Of a stretch of 64,000 nucleotides of DNA, positions 27,166-35,435 are shown one piece after another (within the stretch, counting starts at the first letter, position 1; each line of letters opens with the position of its first letter). The stretch comes from Streptomyces sp. NBC_01306 (GTDB taxonomy: Bacteria > Actinomycetota > Actinomycetes > Streptomycetales > Streptomycetaceae). The translations under genes and the position numbers were made by a program. The notes beneath the pieces were generated by a model. The model was not told the DNA's origin and did not search any database. It saw nothing but the letters and a program-made list of their open reading frames with translations. Location of the stretch: the NCBI RefSeq assembly GCF_026340465.1, contig NZ_JAPEPC010000001.1:1298501-1362500 (forward strand), in the 5' to 3' direction.

Positions 27166-27252
27166 GTGACCGACACCGATGTGCGCCTGTGGCGGAGGGT
27201 CCATATGGACCTCGTCCGCTATGCGGGCTGCGTGTGTCGCCCGTCCCGCTGA
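27166..27252 (+). CDS. Cys-containing leader peptide, probable cysteine-responsive attenuator
   Basis: A 28-codon ORF from GTG 27166 to TGA 27250-27252. It carries the RLWRRVHMDLVRYAG core and ends GCVCRPSR, with two Cys codons (TGC and TGT) near the stop. This matches the short peptides annotated as putative leader peptides upstream of Streptomyces sulfur genes, and resembles leaderless cysteine-attenuation uORFs described in mycobacteria (family knowledge). It is followed by an untranslated leader of about 170 bases and then cysteine dioxygenase and rhodanese. Ribosome slowing at the Cys codons when charged tRNA-Cys is scarce would control the downstream genes (inference). Too short for most gene finders. 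Confidence 0.75.
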   Translation: MTDTDVRLWRRVHMDLVRYAGCVCRPSR

Positions 27253-27286
27253 TTCGCACTTTCCCCTTCGTGCCTGCGCCGCCCCG

Positions 27287-27383
27287 TGCAGTTCCGGGCT
27301 GTCCTGTGTTGTTCCGGACCGCCCGTGCTGTTCCGGACCGCCCTCGTGCTGTTCGGACCGCCCTCGTGCTGTTCCGGGCTGCC
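27287..27383 (+). repeat. tandem repeat in the untranslated leader, core GTGCTGTTCCGGACCGCCC
   Basis: Four to five copies of a 19-20 base unit (GTGCTGTTCCGGACCGCCC and variants) fill the leader between the Cys peptide and cysteine dioxygenase. Repeated GTTCCGG/CCGGAC cores can pair with each other, so the leader could form alternative structures. Confidence 0.75.
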
Positions 27384-27421
27384 GCGCCGCACGTCCCCGC
27401 GAACCATTCCGGACGGTCATC

Positions 27422-27961
27422 ATGTCTCTCTCCGCACCCCTGCCTGCCCCGGCGCCCGCGCGCTCCGCTGCGCCCACCGCGAGCCGGCTCCTCGACTTCG
27501 TACGCCGTACCGCCGCCGACTCCGAACTCATCCGCTCACTCCCGCTCGACCCCGAGGGCCGCACCTGGATCCGGCTGGACGGTCCGGGCGGGAGCGAGGC
27601 CTGGCTGATCGGCTGGCCACCCGGCACCGGCACCGGCTGGCACGACCACGGCGGCTCCCAGGGCGCGTTCGCCACAGCGGCGGGCGTACTCACGGAGGAC
27701 TCGCTGGCCGCACGGCTGCCCACCGAAGGATGGAAGACCCTCGAACTGGCCGACGGAGTCGACCGCACCCGGCAGCTGACGCAGGGCGACGGACGGGCCT
27801 TCGGCGCCCACCACGTCCACCAGGTGCTCAATCAGTCGGCCGCCGAGCATGCGGTCTCGGTGCATGCCTACTATCCGCCGCTGCCACTGATGCGCCGCTA
27901 CAGCCGCAGCGGCCCCCTGCTGCGCCTGGAGCAGGTCGAGCACCCCGGGGAGTGGGAGTGA
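27422..27961 (+). CDS. cysteine dioxygenase (type I)
   Basis: 179-aa cupin that would oxidise cysteine to cysteine sulfinate with a ferrous iron. The three-His site is visible: His74 and His76 in GWHDHGGSQGAF and His133 in AHHVHQVLN. The N-terminus is Ala/Pro-rich. I chose ATG 27422, where the family-like sequence starts; the ribosome site is weak (GGAC), consistent with regulation from the leader. Its TGA overlaps the GTG of the rhodanese gene by four bases, so the pair is translationally coupled. The Cys-ending leader peptide 170 bp upstream supports a cysteine role. Confidence 0.9.
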   Translation: MSLSAPLPAPAPARSAAPTASRLLDFVRRTAADSELIRSLPLDPEGRTWIRLDGPGGSEAWLIGWPPGTGTGWHDHGGSQGAFATAAGVLTEDSLAARLPTEGWKTLELADGVDRTRQLTQGDGRAFGAHHVHQVLNQSAAEHAVSVHAYYPPLPLMRRYSRSGPLLRLEQVEHPGEWE

Positions 27962-28473
27962 GCGAGCCGCGCCCCGTGCCCGGACAAGTCCCCGTGCCGG
28001 AACCAGTCCCCGTGGCCGAACCAGTCACCGTCCCCGAACCGGTCTCGGTGTCAGATCCGGACCCCCTGCCCGAACCGGTGTCTGTACCCGAACCGCTCTC
28101 CGTGGACGAGCTGTTGGAGAGGGTACGGGCGGAGCTCGACCGGATCGGGCCCCGGGAGGCTTTCGACGCCGCGGCGCACGGGGCGCTGCTGGTGGACATC
28201 CGGTACGCGGAACTACGGGAGCGCGACGGGCTGATCCCCGGGGCGCTGGTCGTCGAACGCAACGAGCTGGAGTGGCGGCTCGATCCGCAGGGCAGCCACC
28301 GTGCGCCGGAGGCCACCGGCCACGGTCTGCGGACCGTGGTGATCTGCAACGAGGGCTATGCGTCGTCCCTCGCCGCGGCGTCCTTGCAACAGCTGGGCCT
28401 GTACCGGGCGACGGACCTCATCGGCGGCTTCCAGGCCTGGCGTGCGGCAGGCCTCCCGGTCGTCGCACCCTGA
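27958..28473 (+). CDS. rhodanese-like sulfurtransferase with a Pro-Glu-Pro-Val repeat N-terminus
   Basis: 171-aa protein. Residues 10-50 are a low-complexity run of VPEPV-type repeats. The rhodanese domain follows (LLVDIRYAELRERDGLIPGA) with active-site Cys130 in VVICNEGYASSLAA and the C-terminal GGFQAWRAAGLPV. The likely role is sulfane-sulfur transfer, next to cysteine dioxygenase with which it overlaps by four bases (GTGA). The repeat N-terminus may be a flexible linker or cell-wall tether; no signal peptide is evident. Confidence 0.88.
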   Translation: MSEPRPVPGQVPVPEPVPVAEPVTVPEPVSVSDPDPLPEPVSVPEPLSVDELLERVRAELDRIGPREAFDAAAHGALLVDIRYAELRERDGLIPGALVVERNELEWRLDPQGSHRAPEATGHGLRTVVICNEGYASSLAAASLQQLGLYRATDLIGGFQAWRAAGLPVVAP

Positions 28474-28509
28474 ACGCCCGGGCGGCGGCGTGAGCCGTCG
28501 CCCGGCTAC

Positions 28510-28591
28510 CCACAGCCCGGCGCCCACAGCCCGACCGCATACAGCCCGGCGCCACAACCCGACCCCCCACAGCCCGGCACCCGCAGTCCGG
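28510..28591. repeat. degenerate tandem repeat, core CACAGCCCGGCGCC
   Basis: Five imperfect copies of a 13-17 base unit with core ACAGCCCGGC fill the 118-bp gap between the convergent rhodanese and recX genes. No hairpin terminator is otherwise visible there. Confidence 0.7.
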
Positions 28592-29260
28592 CTACCCGTC
28601 GCCCTGAAACCCCCCGTGTTCCAGGTCTGCCAGGTCCTCGCCTTCCGCCTCCAGTGCCTGCCGCACCACCCGCAGGGCCATGCCCTCCGGGTATCCCTTG
28701 CGGGCGAGCATGCCCGCAAGGCGGCGCAGCCGTTTGTCGCGGTCCAGCCCCCGTGTGGAGCGGAGCCGGCGGGTGACCAGTTCCCGGGCGGTCTCCTCCT
28801 CCTGCTCGGAGTCCAGCTGCCCGACGGCCTCCTCGATGAGCTCGGAGTCCACGCCTTTCGTACGGAGCTCCCGCGCGAGCGCCCGTTTGGCGAGCCCTCG
28901 TCCACGGTGGCGGGACTCCACCCAGGCATCCGCGAAAGCCGCGTCGTCGATGAGCCCGACCTCTTCGAAGCGGGACAGCACTTCCTCGGAGACCTCGTCG
29001 GGGATATCCCGCTTTTGCAGTGCTTCGGCCAGTTGCTTACGGGTGCGCGCGGTCCCGGTGAGCAGGCGCAGGCAGATGGCCCGAGCCTGCTCCGCCGGAT
29101 CCTGCGGCTTCTGCGAGCCCTGGTCCTGGGCCCGCTTCTGCTGCGACCGCTGCCGCCGCGATCCCGCCCCTCCGTCCCCCTGGCCGGCTACGTCACCGGC
29201 TCCGGAGCCCCCGGGCCCCCCGGAGCCGGTGGCCTCCGGCCATTCGGTTCTCCGGACCAC
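28592..29260 (-). CDS. recX: RecX, regulator of RecA
   Basis: 222-aa basic helical protein that limits RecA filaments. The RecX repeats are recognisable (ICLRLLTGTARTRKQLAEAL, VGLIDDAAFADAWVESR, RRLAGMLARKGYPEGMALRV). The N-terminal 55 residues are a low-complexity Gly/Gln/Arg extension. The start is GTG 29260, three bases after the recA stop, so it is cotranscribed and shares the SOS promoter. Confidence 0.94.
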   Translation of the reverse strand: MVRRTEWPEATGSGGPGGSGAGDVAGQGDGGAGSRRQRSQQKRAQDQGSQKPQDPAEQARAICLRLLTGTARTRKQLAEALQKRDIPDEVSEEVLSRFEEVGLIDDAAFADAWVESRHRGRGLAKRALARELRTKGVDSELIEEAVGQLDSEQEEETARELVTRRLRSTRGLDRDKRLRRLAGMLARKGYPEGMALRVVRQALEAEGEDLADLEHGGFQGDG

Positions 29261-29263
29261 GGG

Positions 29264-30397
29264 TCAGCTCTTGGCCGCGGCGGTCTTGGCCGTCTTGGCC
29301 TTGCCGCCGGCCGGAGCGGGAACCGTCTTCGCTGCCTCGTCGGCCACACCGGCGCCTGCGGCGTCCGAGGCCGGCTCGGCTCCGAGCTCGGCCTCCCGCC
29401 TGACACCGATGCCCAGCTTCTCCAGGATCTTCTTCTCGATCTCATTGGCGAGATCGGGGTTGTCCTTCAGGAAGTTCCGGGCGTTCTCCTTGCCCTGCCC
29501 GAGCTGGTCGCCCTCGTACGTGTACCAGGCGCCCGCCTTGCGTACGAAGCCGTTCTCCACGCCCATGTCGATCAGGCCGCCCTCGCGGCTGATGCCCTGG
29601 CCGTAGAGGATGTCGAACTCGGCCTGCTTGAAGGGCGGCGCGACCTTGTTCTTGACGACCTTCACCCGGGTGCGGTTGCCGACCGCGTCGGTGCCGTCCT
29701 TCAGCGTCTCGATCCGGCGGATGTCGAGCCGTACCGACGCGTAGAACTTCAGCGCCCGGCCACCCGTGGTGGTCTCCGGGGAGCCGAACATGACGCCGAT
29801 CTTCTCGCGGAGCTGGTTGATGAAGATCGCGGTGGTCTTGGACTGGTTCATCGCGCCGGTGATCTTGCGGAGCGCCTGGCTCATCAGCCGGGCCTGCAGA
29901 CCCACGTGCGAGTCGCCCATCTCGCCCTCGATCTCCGCACGCGGCACCAGAGCCGCGACGGAGTCGATGACGACCAGGTCGAGCGCGCCGGAACGGATCA
30001 GCATGTCGACGATTTCCAGCGCCTGCTCGCCGTTGTCCGGCTGGGACAGGATGAGGTTGTCGATGTCGACGCCGAGCTTCCTCGCGTACTCGGGGTCGAG
30101 TGCGTGCTCGGCGTCGATGAAGGCCACCTGGCCGCCGAGCCGCTGCGCGTTCGCCACCGCGTGCAGCGTCAGCGTCGTCTTGCCGGAGGACTCCGGCCCG
30201 TACACCTCGACCACCCGGCCGCGCGGCAGACCGCCGACACCGAGCGCGACGTCGAGGGCGGTCGACCCGGTGGGGATGACCTCGATGGGCTCGTTGGGCC
30301 GCTCGCCCAGGCGCATCACCGCGCCCTTGCCGAATTGCCGTTCAATCTGGGCGAGAGCGGCGTCCAGCGCCTTCTCGCGGTCGTTGCCTGCTGCCAT
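29264..30397 (-). CDS. recA: RecA recombinase
   Basis: 377-aa recombinase and LexA co-protease. Walker [11 protein letters not shown], the RecA signature [14 protein letters not shown] and the DNA-binding loops are intact; the C-terminus is an Ala/Lys tail ([11 protein letters not shown]). ATG 30397 begins the family-like [18 protein letters not shown] LexA box inside a well-spaced promoter lies about 165 bp upstream. recX follows directly. Confidence 0.98.
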   Translation of the reverse strand: MAAGNDREKALDAALAQIERQFGKGAVMRLGERPNEPIEVIPTGSTALDVALGVGGLPRGRVVEVYGPESSGKTTLTLHAVANAQRLGGQVAFIDAEHALDPEYARKLGVDIDNLILSQPDNGEQALEIVDMLIRSGALDLVVIDSVAALVPRAEIEGEMGDSHVGLQARLMSQALRKITGAMNQSKTTAIFINQLREKIGVMFGSPETTTGGRALKFYASVRLDIRRIETLKDGTDAVGNRTRVKVVKNKVAPPFKQAEFDILYGQGISREGGLIDMGVENGFVRKAGAWYTYEGDQLGQGKENARNFLKDNPDLANEIEKKILEKLGIGVRREAELGAEPASDAAGAGVADEAAKTVPAPAGGKAKTAKTAAAKS

Positions 30398-30558
30398 GGG
30401 TTCCACCCGATTTGCTTGAGTCGATCGCTTCACGTCAATGACGCTAACCCCTGCCACTGACAATGGGCTCCGAAGCCCGTCCCGCCTGTGGATAACTCGG
30501 CGGACAACTCGGTGGACACCGCAGTCGACGACTCGTCCGAGTACCCGGCCAGAACCCC

Positions 30559-30588
30559 ATAAGAACGGCTGTTCGATTTTACTGTCAA
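30559..30588 (-). promoter_or_regulatory. recA promoter with a LexA (SOS) box in the spacer
   Basis: On the minus strand, TTGACA (30588-30583) is the -35 and TCTTAT (30564-30559) a fair -10, 18 bp apart. Between and overlapping them is the palindrome GAACAGCCGTTC (30574-30563), fitting the actinobacterial LexA consensus GAAC-N4-GTTC. Bound LexA would directly block polymerase. Confidence 0.8.
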
Positions 30589-30605
30589 GCGCACCACGCG
30601 GATGT

Positions 30606-31964
30606 TCAGCCGTCGGTGTCCTCGGCACCGATCCCCGGTCGCGGGACCCGCCCCTGGAACACCGCAGCCGCGTCCCGGAGCCCCCGTACGTCACGGAGTC
30701 CGCGCCTGCCGTGGACGCGCGGATCGTCCGTCACGTCGTACCGCTTCACATAGGCGCCCAGGAACGCCTGGAGGGTCGCCACCGCCGGAATGGCGATCAG
30801 CGCACCGACCGCCCCCAGCAGCGCGGTACCCGCGATGACCGAGCCGAAGGCCACCGCGGGGTGGATGTCGACGGCCTTCGCCGTGAGCTTCGGCTGGAGC
30901 CCGTAGTTCTCGAACTGCTGGTAGATCACCACGAAGACCAGCACCCACAGCGCGTACCAGGGGTTCACCGTGAAGGCGAGCAGCATGGGCAGCGCACCCG
31001 CCAGGTACGTGCCGATGGTCGGGATGAACTGGGAGACGAGGCCGACCCACACCGCGAGCGCGGGGGCGTACGGCACACCCAGCGCGACCAGCAGGATGTA
31101 GTGCGCGATGCCGGAGATCAGCGCCATCACACCGCGCGAGTAGAGGTAACCGCCGGTCTTGTCGACCGCGATCTCCCAGGCCCGCAGCACCTCGGGCTGC
31201 TTCGACGGCGGCAGTACGGAGCACAGCGCGCGCCGCAGCCGTGGGCCGTCGGCCGCGAAGTAGAAGGCGAACAGGAAGATCGTCAGAAGCCGGAAGAGGC
31301 CGCCCAGCACGGTGGTCGACACGTCGAGCACACCGCTCGCACTGTTCTGGACGTACTTCTGCAGCCAGTCCGAGTGCAACAGGCTGTCCTGGACCTGCAC
31401 CCGCGACAGCTCGCTGTGGAAGGTGTGGTTGGTCCAGTTGATCACCAGGTCCAGGTACTTGGGGAACTCCTCGACCATGTCCACGATCTGTCCGGCCAGC
31501 ATCGAGCCGAGCAGGAAGACGAAACCGGCCGCCGCGAGCGCCACCCCGAAGAAGACCAGGAAGGTGGCGAGACCGCGGCGCATGCCGCGCGCCGCCATGC
31601 GTCCCACCGCCGGCTCGATCGCGAGAGCCAGGAAGAACGCGATGAGGATGTTGGTCAGCAACCCGATGAGCTGGTAGAACGCCCAGCTGCCCAGCTGGAA
31701 GCAGGCGACGAGGGCGAGGGCGAGCACCATCGCCCTGGGCAGCCAGCGGGGCATCGCCGCCCGGCCCGTCGCACCACGCCCGGCGGCGGGAGGGGGCGGC
31801 ACGGAGCCTGGGGCCCGGTCCGTAGTCGTCGTCCCGTCCGCGGGCGTCCCGTCCGCGGGCGTCCCGTCCGCGGGCGTCCCGTCCGCGGGCGTCCGGTCGG
31901 CGTTCGTCCGGTCCGCGGCGGTCTCGTCCGGGGTCATCTGGTCCTCGGCAGTCTCATCGGTCAT
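30606..31964 (-). CDS. AI-2E family (TqsA/PerM-like) membrane transporter
   Basis: 452-aa integral membrane protein with about eight hydrophobic segments and the family pattern ([49 protein letters not shown]). The first 80 residues are hydrophilic and contain four TPADG repeats coded by perfect 15-bp tandem copies. ATG 31964 starts MTDETAEDQ. Substrate unknown; the family name reflects autoinducer-2 export in E. coli, not evidence here. It lies upstream of recA on the same strand. Confidence 0.88.
   Translation of the reverse strand: MTDETAEDQMTPDETAADRTNADRTPADGTPADGTPADGTPADGTTTTDRAPGSVPPPPAAGRGATGRAAMPRWLPRAMVLALALVACFQLGSWAFYQLIGLLTNILIAFFLALAIEPAVGRMAARGMRRGLATFLVFFGVALAAAGFVFLLGSMLAGQIVDMVEEFPKYLDLVINWTNHTFHSELSRVQVQDSLLHSDWLQKYVQNSASGVLDVSTTVLGGLFRLLTIFLFAFYFAADGPRLRRALCSVLPPSKQPEVLRAWEIAVDKTGGYLYSRGVMALISGIAHYILLVALGVPYAPALAVWVGLVSQFIPTIGTYLAGALPMLLAFTVNPWYALWVLVFVVIYQQFENYGLQPKLTAKAVDIHPAVAFGSVIAGTALLGAVGALIAIPAVATLQAFLGAYVKRYDVTDDPRVHGRRGLRDVRGLRDAAAVFQGRVPRPGIGAEDTDG
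31831..31890. repeat. four perfect 15-bp tandem repeats inside the AI-2E transporter gene
   Basis: The unit GTCCCGTCCGCGGGC is repeated four times without mismatch and encodes TPADG units on the minus strand. Being a multiple of three bases, copy-number change would keep the frame. Confidence 0.9.
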
Positions 31965-32052
31965 CGGTCGGTGGCACAGACGGTCGGTGGCACAGGCCCA
32001 GTCTCGCGTACCCGTGTGACAACCGGCCGCACGCCCCCGGACCCGCGGGCGC

Positions 32053-32247
32053 TCAGCGCCGGTCCTCGGGGATGTCCGCCGCCGCGCAGACACCCCGCCA
32101 GACGTCCCTCGTCTCCCAGCCGGCGGCCAGTGCCTCGTGCACCGTACGGCCGCCCAGCTCCGCCATCACATGGTCGCGGGCGAACGAATCGGCGTACCCC
32201 TCGCCGAAGTGCTCCGCCATCCGCTCCCAGAAAATCGTCAACCGCAT
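32053..32247 (-). CDS. DUF3046 family small protein
   Basis: 64-aa protein MRLTIFWERMAEHFGEGYAD... with ELGGRTVHEALAAG, matching the actinobacterial DUF3046 family that commonly sits beside recA/recX. ATG 32247 gives the normal family length; the open frame to 32307 adds unrelated residues. Function unknown. It lies just upstream of the AI-2E transporter on the same strand. Confidence 0.85.
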   Translation of the reverse strand: MRLTIFWERMAEHFGEGYADSFARDHVMAELGGRTVHEALAAGWETRDVWRGVCAAADIPEDRR

Positions 32248-32326
32248 GACTTCAGTATCCAGCCCCTGAGAGTGCAGCCTTGCCCGGCGCCCTTGCCCTG
32301 GGCTCATTCCGCTCTACCTTCGGAGC

Positions 32327-33241
32327 ATGGCTGGAACCGGACTATCTCCTCTCGCACGCGCCGAGCACTTCATCTGGCTGACGGCCCGGGTGCTGGAACA
32401 GCGGCGGTTCGCGTACCACTTCCTCGACGGACGTGCCGACGCGGTGGAAGCCGCGCTCGCCGCCCACCTCAACGAGGACGGCGGGTACGGACACGCACTC
32501 GAACCCGATCTGCGCGGCCCGCTGAGCCAGCCGCTGCACACGGCGCACGCGCTGCACGTCCTCGACTCCGTGGGGCGCTGCGGCGGTATGCGGGTGGAGC
32601 GGGTGTGCCGGTATCTCACCGAGGTGTCCACCAGGGACGGCGCGCTGCCCGCGGTCCACCCCTCGCAGCGCGGCTACCCGTGCGCGCCGTTCATCCCGGT
32701 CGTCGACGACCCGCCGAGCGAGCTGCTGGCCACCGGGCCCGTGGTGGGCGTGCTGCACCGCAACGAGGTCTGGCACGCCTGGCTCTTCCGGGCGACCGAT
32801 TTCTGCTGGAACGCGGTCGACGCGCTGGAGCACTCCCACCCGTACGAGATCCAGGCGGCGGTCGCCTTCCTGGACGGCGTCCCCGACCGGTCGCGGGCCG
32901 AGGCGGCTGCCGACCGGCTGGGCCGGCAGGTGCGGGAGCAGCGGCTGGCCGTGCTGGACCCGGAGGACCGCGCGTCGTATCCGGTCGCGCCGGGGTACGC
33001 GCCGGGGGAACAACACTTTCCGTACGACTACGCACGCGTGCCCGGCTCCCTGGCGCGCGGCTGGTTCACCGACGAGGAGATGGCCCGTTCGCTGGACTTC
33101 CTGGCGGGCGAGCAGCGCGAGGACGGCGGCTGGCCGGTCAACTGGCGTTCCTGGGCGCCGGCTCCGCAGATCGAGGCGCGGCCCATGGTGACGGTCCAGG
33201 CGCTGCTGACGCTGCGGGCCCACGGCCGCGACGTCGTCTGA
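32327..33241 (+). CDS. prenyltransferase/squalene-cyclase-like repeat protein
   Basis: 304-aa soluble protein with QW-like motifs (HLNEDGGYGHALEPD near residue 49, QREDGGWPVNWRSW near 263), as in alpha/alpha-barrel terpenoid cyclases and prenyltransferases. It lacks the DxDD acid motif of squalene cyclases, so catalysis is unproven. ATG 32327 begins 79 bp after the divergent DUF3046 start; both promoters must lie there. It occurs as a single-domain hypothetical in streptomycetes. Confidence 0.7.
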   Translation: MAGTGLSPLARAEHFIWLTARVLEQRRFAYHFLDGRADAVEAALAAHLNEDGGYGHALEPDLRGPLSQPLHTAHALHVLDSVGRCGGMRVERVCRYLTEVSTRDGALPAVHPSQRGYPCAPFIPVVDDPPSELLATGPVVGVLHRNEVWHAWLFRATDFCWNAVDALEHSHPYEIQAAVAFLDGVPDRSRAEAAADRLGRQVREQRLAVLDPEDRASYPVAPGYAPGEQHFPYDYARVPGSLARGWFTDEEMARSLDFLAGEQREDGGWPVNWRSWAPAPQIEARPMVTVQALLTLRAHGRDVV

Positions 33242-33303
33242 CCGCCCGCCCCCGCGCGCGGCGGTGCGGGGGTGGGCGTGAGCAGATGTCCGGTGTGCCG
33301 GGT

Positions 33304-33609
33304 TCAGCCCAGTGCGCGCACCCCGGCGGTGACTGCCACGGCGACTCCGACGACCACCAGGAAGGGGGCGCGCAGCACCAGTGCGAGCGCCGCCGCCGCG
33401 ACCCCCGCGCCTCGCGCGTCCAGTACGAGGTGGTGGCCGTCCGCGAAGGTCTGCTGAGCGGTGAGGGCCGCCAGCAGCGCGACCGGGAGCAGCGAGGACA
33501 GCCGCTTGACGACCGGCCGCTCAAGCGTCCCCGCGGGGACCAGCAGACCGAGCAGTTTGACGAGGTAGCAGCCGACGGCCGTCGCCCCGATCGCGATCCA
33601 GACGCTCAA
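33304..33609 (-). CDS. azlD: AzlD family branched-chain amino acid exporter subunit
   Basis: 101-aa membrane protein with three to four helices (WIAIGATAVGCYLVKLLGLL, SSLLPVALLAALTAQ, APFLVVVGVAVAVTAGV). I place the start at TTG 33609, which overlaps the azlC stop as TTGA; no ATG or GTG occurs nearby and the family-like sequence begins there. It acts with AzlC. Confidence 0.85.
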   Translation of the reverse strand: MSVWIAIGATAVGCYLVKLLGLLVPAGTLERPVVKRLSSLLPVALLAALTAQQTFADGHHLVLDARGAGVAAAALALVLRAPFLVVVGVAVAVTAGVRALG

Positions 33610-34499
33610 CGCTCCTGCCCCTTCTTCTCTGTCTCTTCGAGGTCCTTCTGGTCCTTCTGGTCCTTCAGGATTCTCTGGTCCTTCAGGATTCTCTGGTCCT
33701 TCACATCCTTCTGGTCCTTCAGGTCCGTCCGGCCCCTCCGGTCCGCCCGGCCGCCCCGGACCCGCATCGCCACCCCGCTCGTACGGCTGACGCCGCGCCC
33801 CTTGAGGAACAGCACAGCCGGTGCCGCGAGCGCGGCGATCAGTACCGGCACCCCGCCGGGCACCAGCGGCAGCAGCCCGAGGCCCAGCACGACGGCCAGC
33901 CCGGCGACCGCCCGCTCCGTCGTCGTCCGCAGCATGGGGGCGAGGAGGGCGAGGAAGACCGCGGGCCCGGCCGCGTCGAGGCCCCAGGCCCCGGTGTCGC
34001 CGAGCGCTTCCGCGCCCAGCGCGCCGAGCAGTGTGGTGAGGTTCCACAGCACATACAGGGTCAGCCCCGTGGCGGTGAATCCGATCCGGGCCGCACGCCG
34101 GGTCGGCTGGGCCAGGGTGACGGCGGTCGTCTCGTCGATCACCCAGTGGGCGGCGAAGGGGCGTACGGCGCGCGGCAGGGCCAGCAGCTGGGACAGCCGC
34201 AGCCCGTAGAAGGTGTTGCGGACGCCGAGGAAGAAGGCTCCCGCAGCGGCGGCGAACGGGCTGCCTCCCGCCGCCAGCGCCCCGACCAGCGCGAACTGTG
34301 AGGCGCCGGTGAAGACCAGCAGGCTGAGGAGACAGGTCTGCAACAGGCTGAGACCGGAGCCCGCCGAGGTCACACCGAAGGCGAACCCGGAGAGCCCGAC
34401 CGCGACGCCGACACCGAGCGCGTCCCTGATGACGGCCGAGTCCGCTCTCTGTTCCGGATCTGCGCCGGAGTCCGTAGGTACTGTCCGTTCCACTGCCAC
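33606..34499 (-). CDS. azlC: AzlC family branched-chain amino acid exporter subunit with a charged repeat tail
   Basis: 297-aa membrane permease. GVTSAGSGLSLLQTCLLSLLVFTGASQFALVGAL and GVRNTFYGLRLS-type segments (given in part) are family hallmarks. The last 55 residues are an unusual Lys/Asp/Gln-rich tail built from KDQ(R/K) repeats (KDQRILKDQRILKDQKDQKD), coded by a repeated GGTCCTTC tract. The start is GTG 34499. It is coupled to azlD and lies beside an AraC-type regulator, the usual arrangement for azl exporters. Confidence 0.88.
   Translation of the reverse strand: MAVERTVPTDSGADPEQRADSAVIRDALGVGVAVGLSGFAFGVTSAGSGLSLLQTCLLSLLVFTGASQFALVGALAAGGSPFAAAAGAFFLGVRNTFYGLRLSQLLALPRAVRPFAAHWVIDETTAVTLAQPTRRAARIGFTATGLTLYVLWNLTTLLGALGAEALGDTGAWGLDAAGPAVFLALLAPMLRTTTERAVAGLAVVLGLGLLPLVPGGVPVLIAALAAPAVLFLKGRGVSRTSGVAMRVRGGRADRRGRTDLKDQKDVKDQRILKDQRILKDQKDQKDLEETEKKGQER
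33641..33726. repeat. GGTCCTTC-based repeat tract encoding the azlC tail
   Basis: Repeated TCTGGTCCTTC and CAGGATTCTC units, copied at least twice as a 20-base block, make up the 3' end of azlC. The tract has lower GC than its surroundings. Confidence 0.75.
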
Positions 34500-34509
34500 C
34501 GGGCAGACG

Positions 34510-35385
34510 TTACGAGGAGGATTCCGGTCCGGTCTTGTACGTTCTTGCGCGGCCCCGCTGGTACGCGCCCGGCGGCACCCCTACGATCCGGCTGAAATGC
34601 CGGTTCAGATGCGGCTGATCGGTGAATCCGACGGCGGCCGCCGCCTCCGCGGGTGTCGTGCCCGCCTCCAGGAGGTGCCTGGCCCGCCGCACCCGCGCGT
34701 CGGTGAGCCAGGTGTGCGGCGGCATCCCGTACGCCGCCCGGAAGGCGCGCAGCAGGGCGAACGGGCTGGTGCCGAGGTCGGCGGCGAGCCTGTCGAGGGA
34801 TGGCGGCCGCACCATCCGCTCCTCCAGCACGGCCCGCGCGCGGGCCGCGTTCTCGGCGCCCGCGCTGCGCGGCGAACGCTCGGGGAGCCCGCCCCCGTGG
34901 GTACGCAGCAGCCGGGCGACGGCGAGCCGCAGCAGGCTGTCGGCGGCCAGCGCGTTGCCCTGCTCGGCCGCCCGGTGCACACCGACGACGAGGCGCGCGG
35001 CCTCCGGGTCGTCGACGACCGGTGAGGTGAAACCGACAGAGCCGCGCAGGGTGCTGATATCGGCGGCGACCTCGGCGATCAGTTCGGCGGACGGGTAGAG
35101 CGTGCGGTAGATCCAGCCCTCGGGCACGCCCGCGAACCCGGTGTGCGCGGTGTCGGGGTTCACCAGAGCGAGCTGGCCCGGCCCCGCCCTGACCAGCTCG
35201 GTGCGGTAGTGGAACGCCTCCACGCCGTAGGTGATCGCGGCCATGACGAACGACTCGTGCGTGTGCCGGGGGAAGGACTTGCGGATGTAGCGGGCGTGCA
35301 GCAGATCGACCCCGGGCAGCTCGTCGAGCCGCCAGTGCCGTGCACGCTCCTCGCCACCCGGCGCCGGTGTTCCCCATGGCTCCAT
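34510..35385 (-). CDS. AraC-family transcriptional regulator
   Basis: 291-aa regulator with an N-terminal AraC-type cupin (FPRHTHESFVMAAITYG) and a C-terminal double helix-turn-helix (LAADLGTSPFALLRAFRAAY, AAAAVGFTDQPHLNRHFSRI). It stops only 10 bp before azlC starts, so it is probably operonic with azlCD and controls export in response to a ligand (inference). It is divergent from lhr with a 50-bp gap, so the promoters overlap. Confidence 0.9.
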   Translation of the reverse strand: MEPWGTPAPGGEERARHWRLDELPGVDLLHARYIRKSFPRHTHESFVMAAITYGVEAFHYRTELVRAGPGQLALVNPDTAHTGFAGVPEGWIYRTLYPSAELIAEVAADISTLRGSVGFTSPVVDDPEAARLVVGVHRAAEQGNALAADSLLRLAVARLLRTHGGGLPERSPRSAGAENAARARAVLEERMVRPPSLDRLAADLGTSPFALLRAFRAAYGMPPHTWLTDARVRRARHLLEAGTTPAEAAAAVGFTDQPHLNRHFSRIVGVPPGAYQRGRARTYKTGPESSS

Positions 35386-35435
35386 GACTTCATTGTTTCC
35401 CCAGGTCCGGGCGGTTGTCAGTGGTGGGGTGCACG

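Noticed and set aside
34500..35435. Branched-chain amino acid leader peptide for azlCD
   Set aside because: The AraC gene fills the upstream region and no short Leu/Ile/Val-rich ORF is seen.
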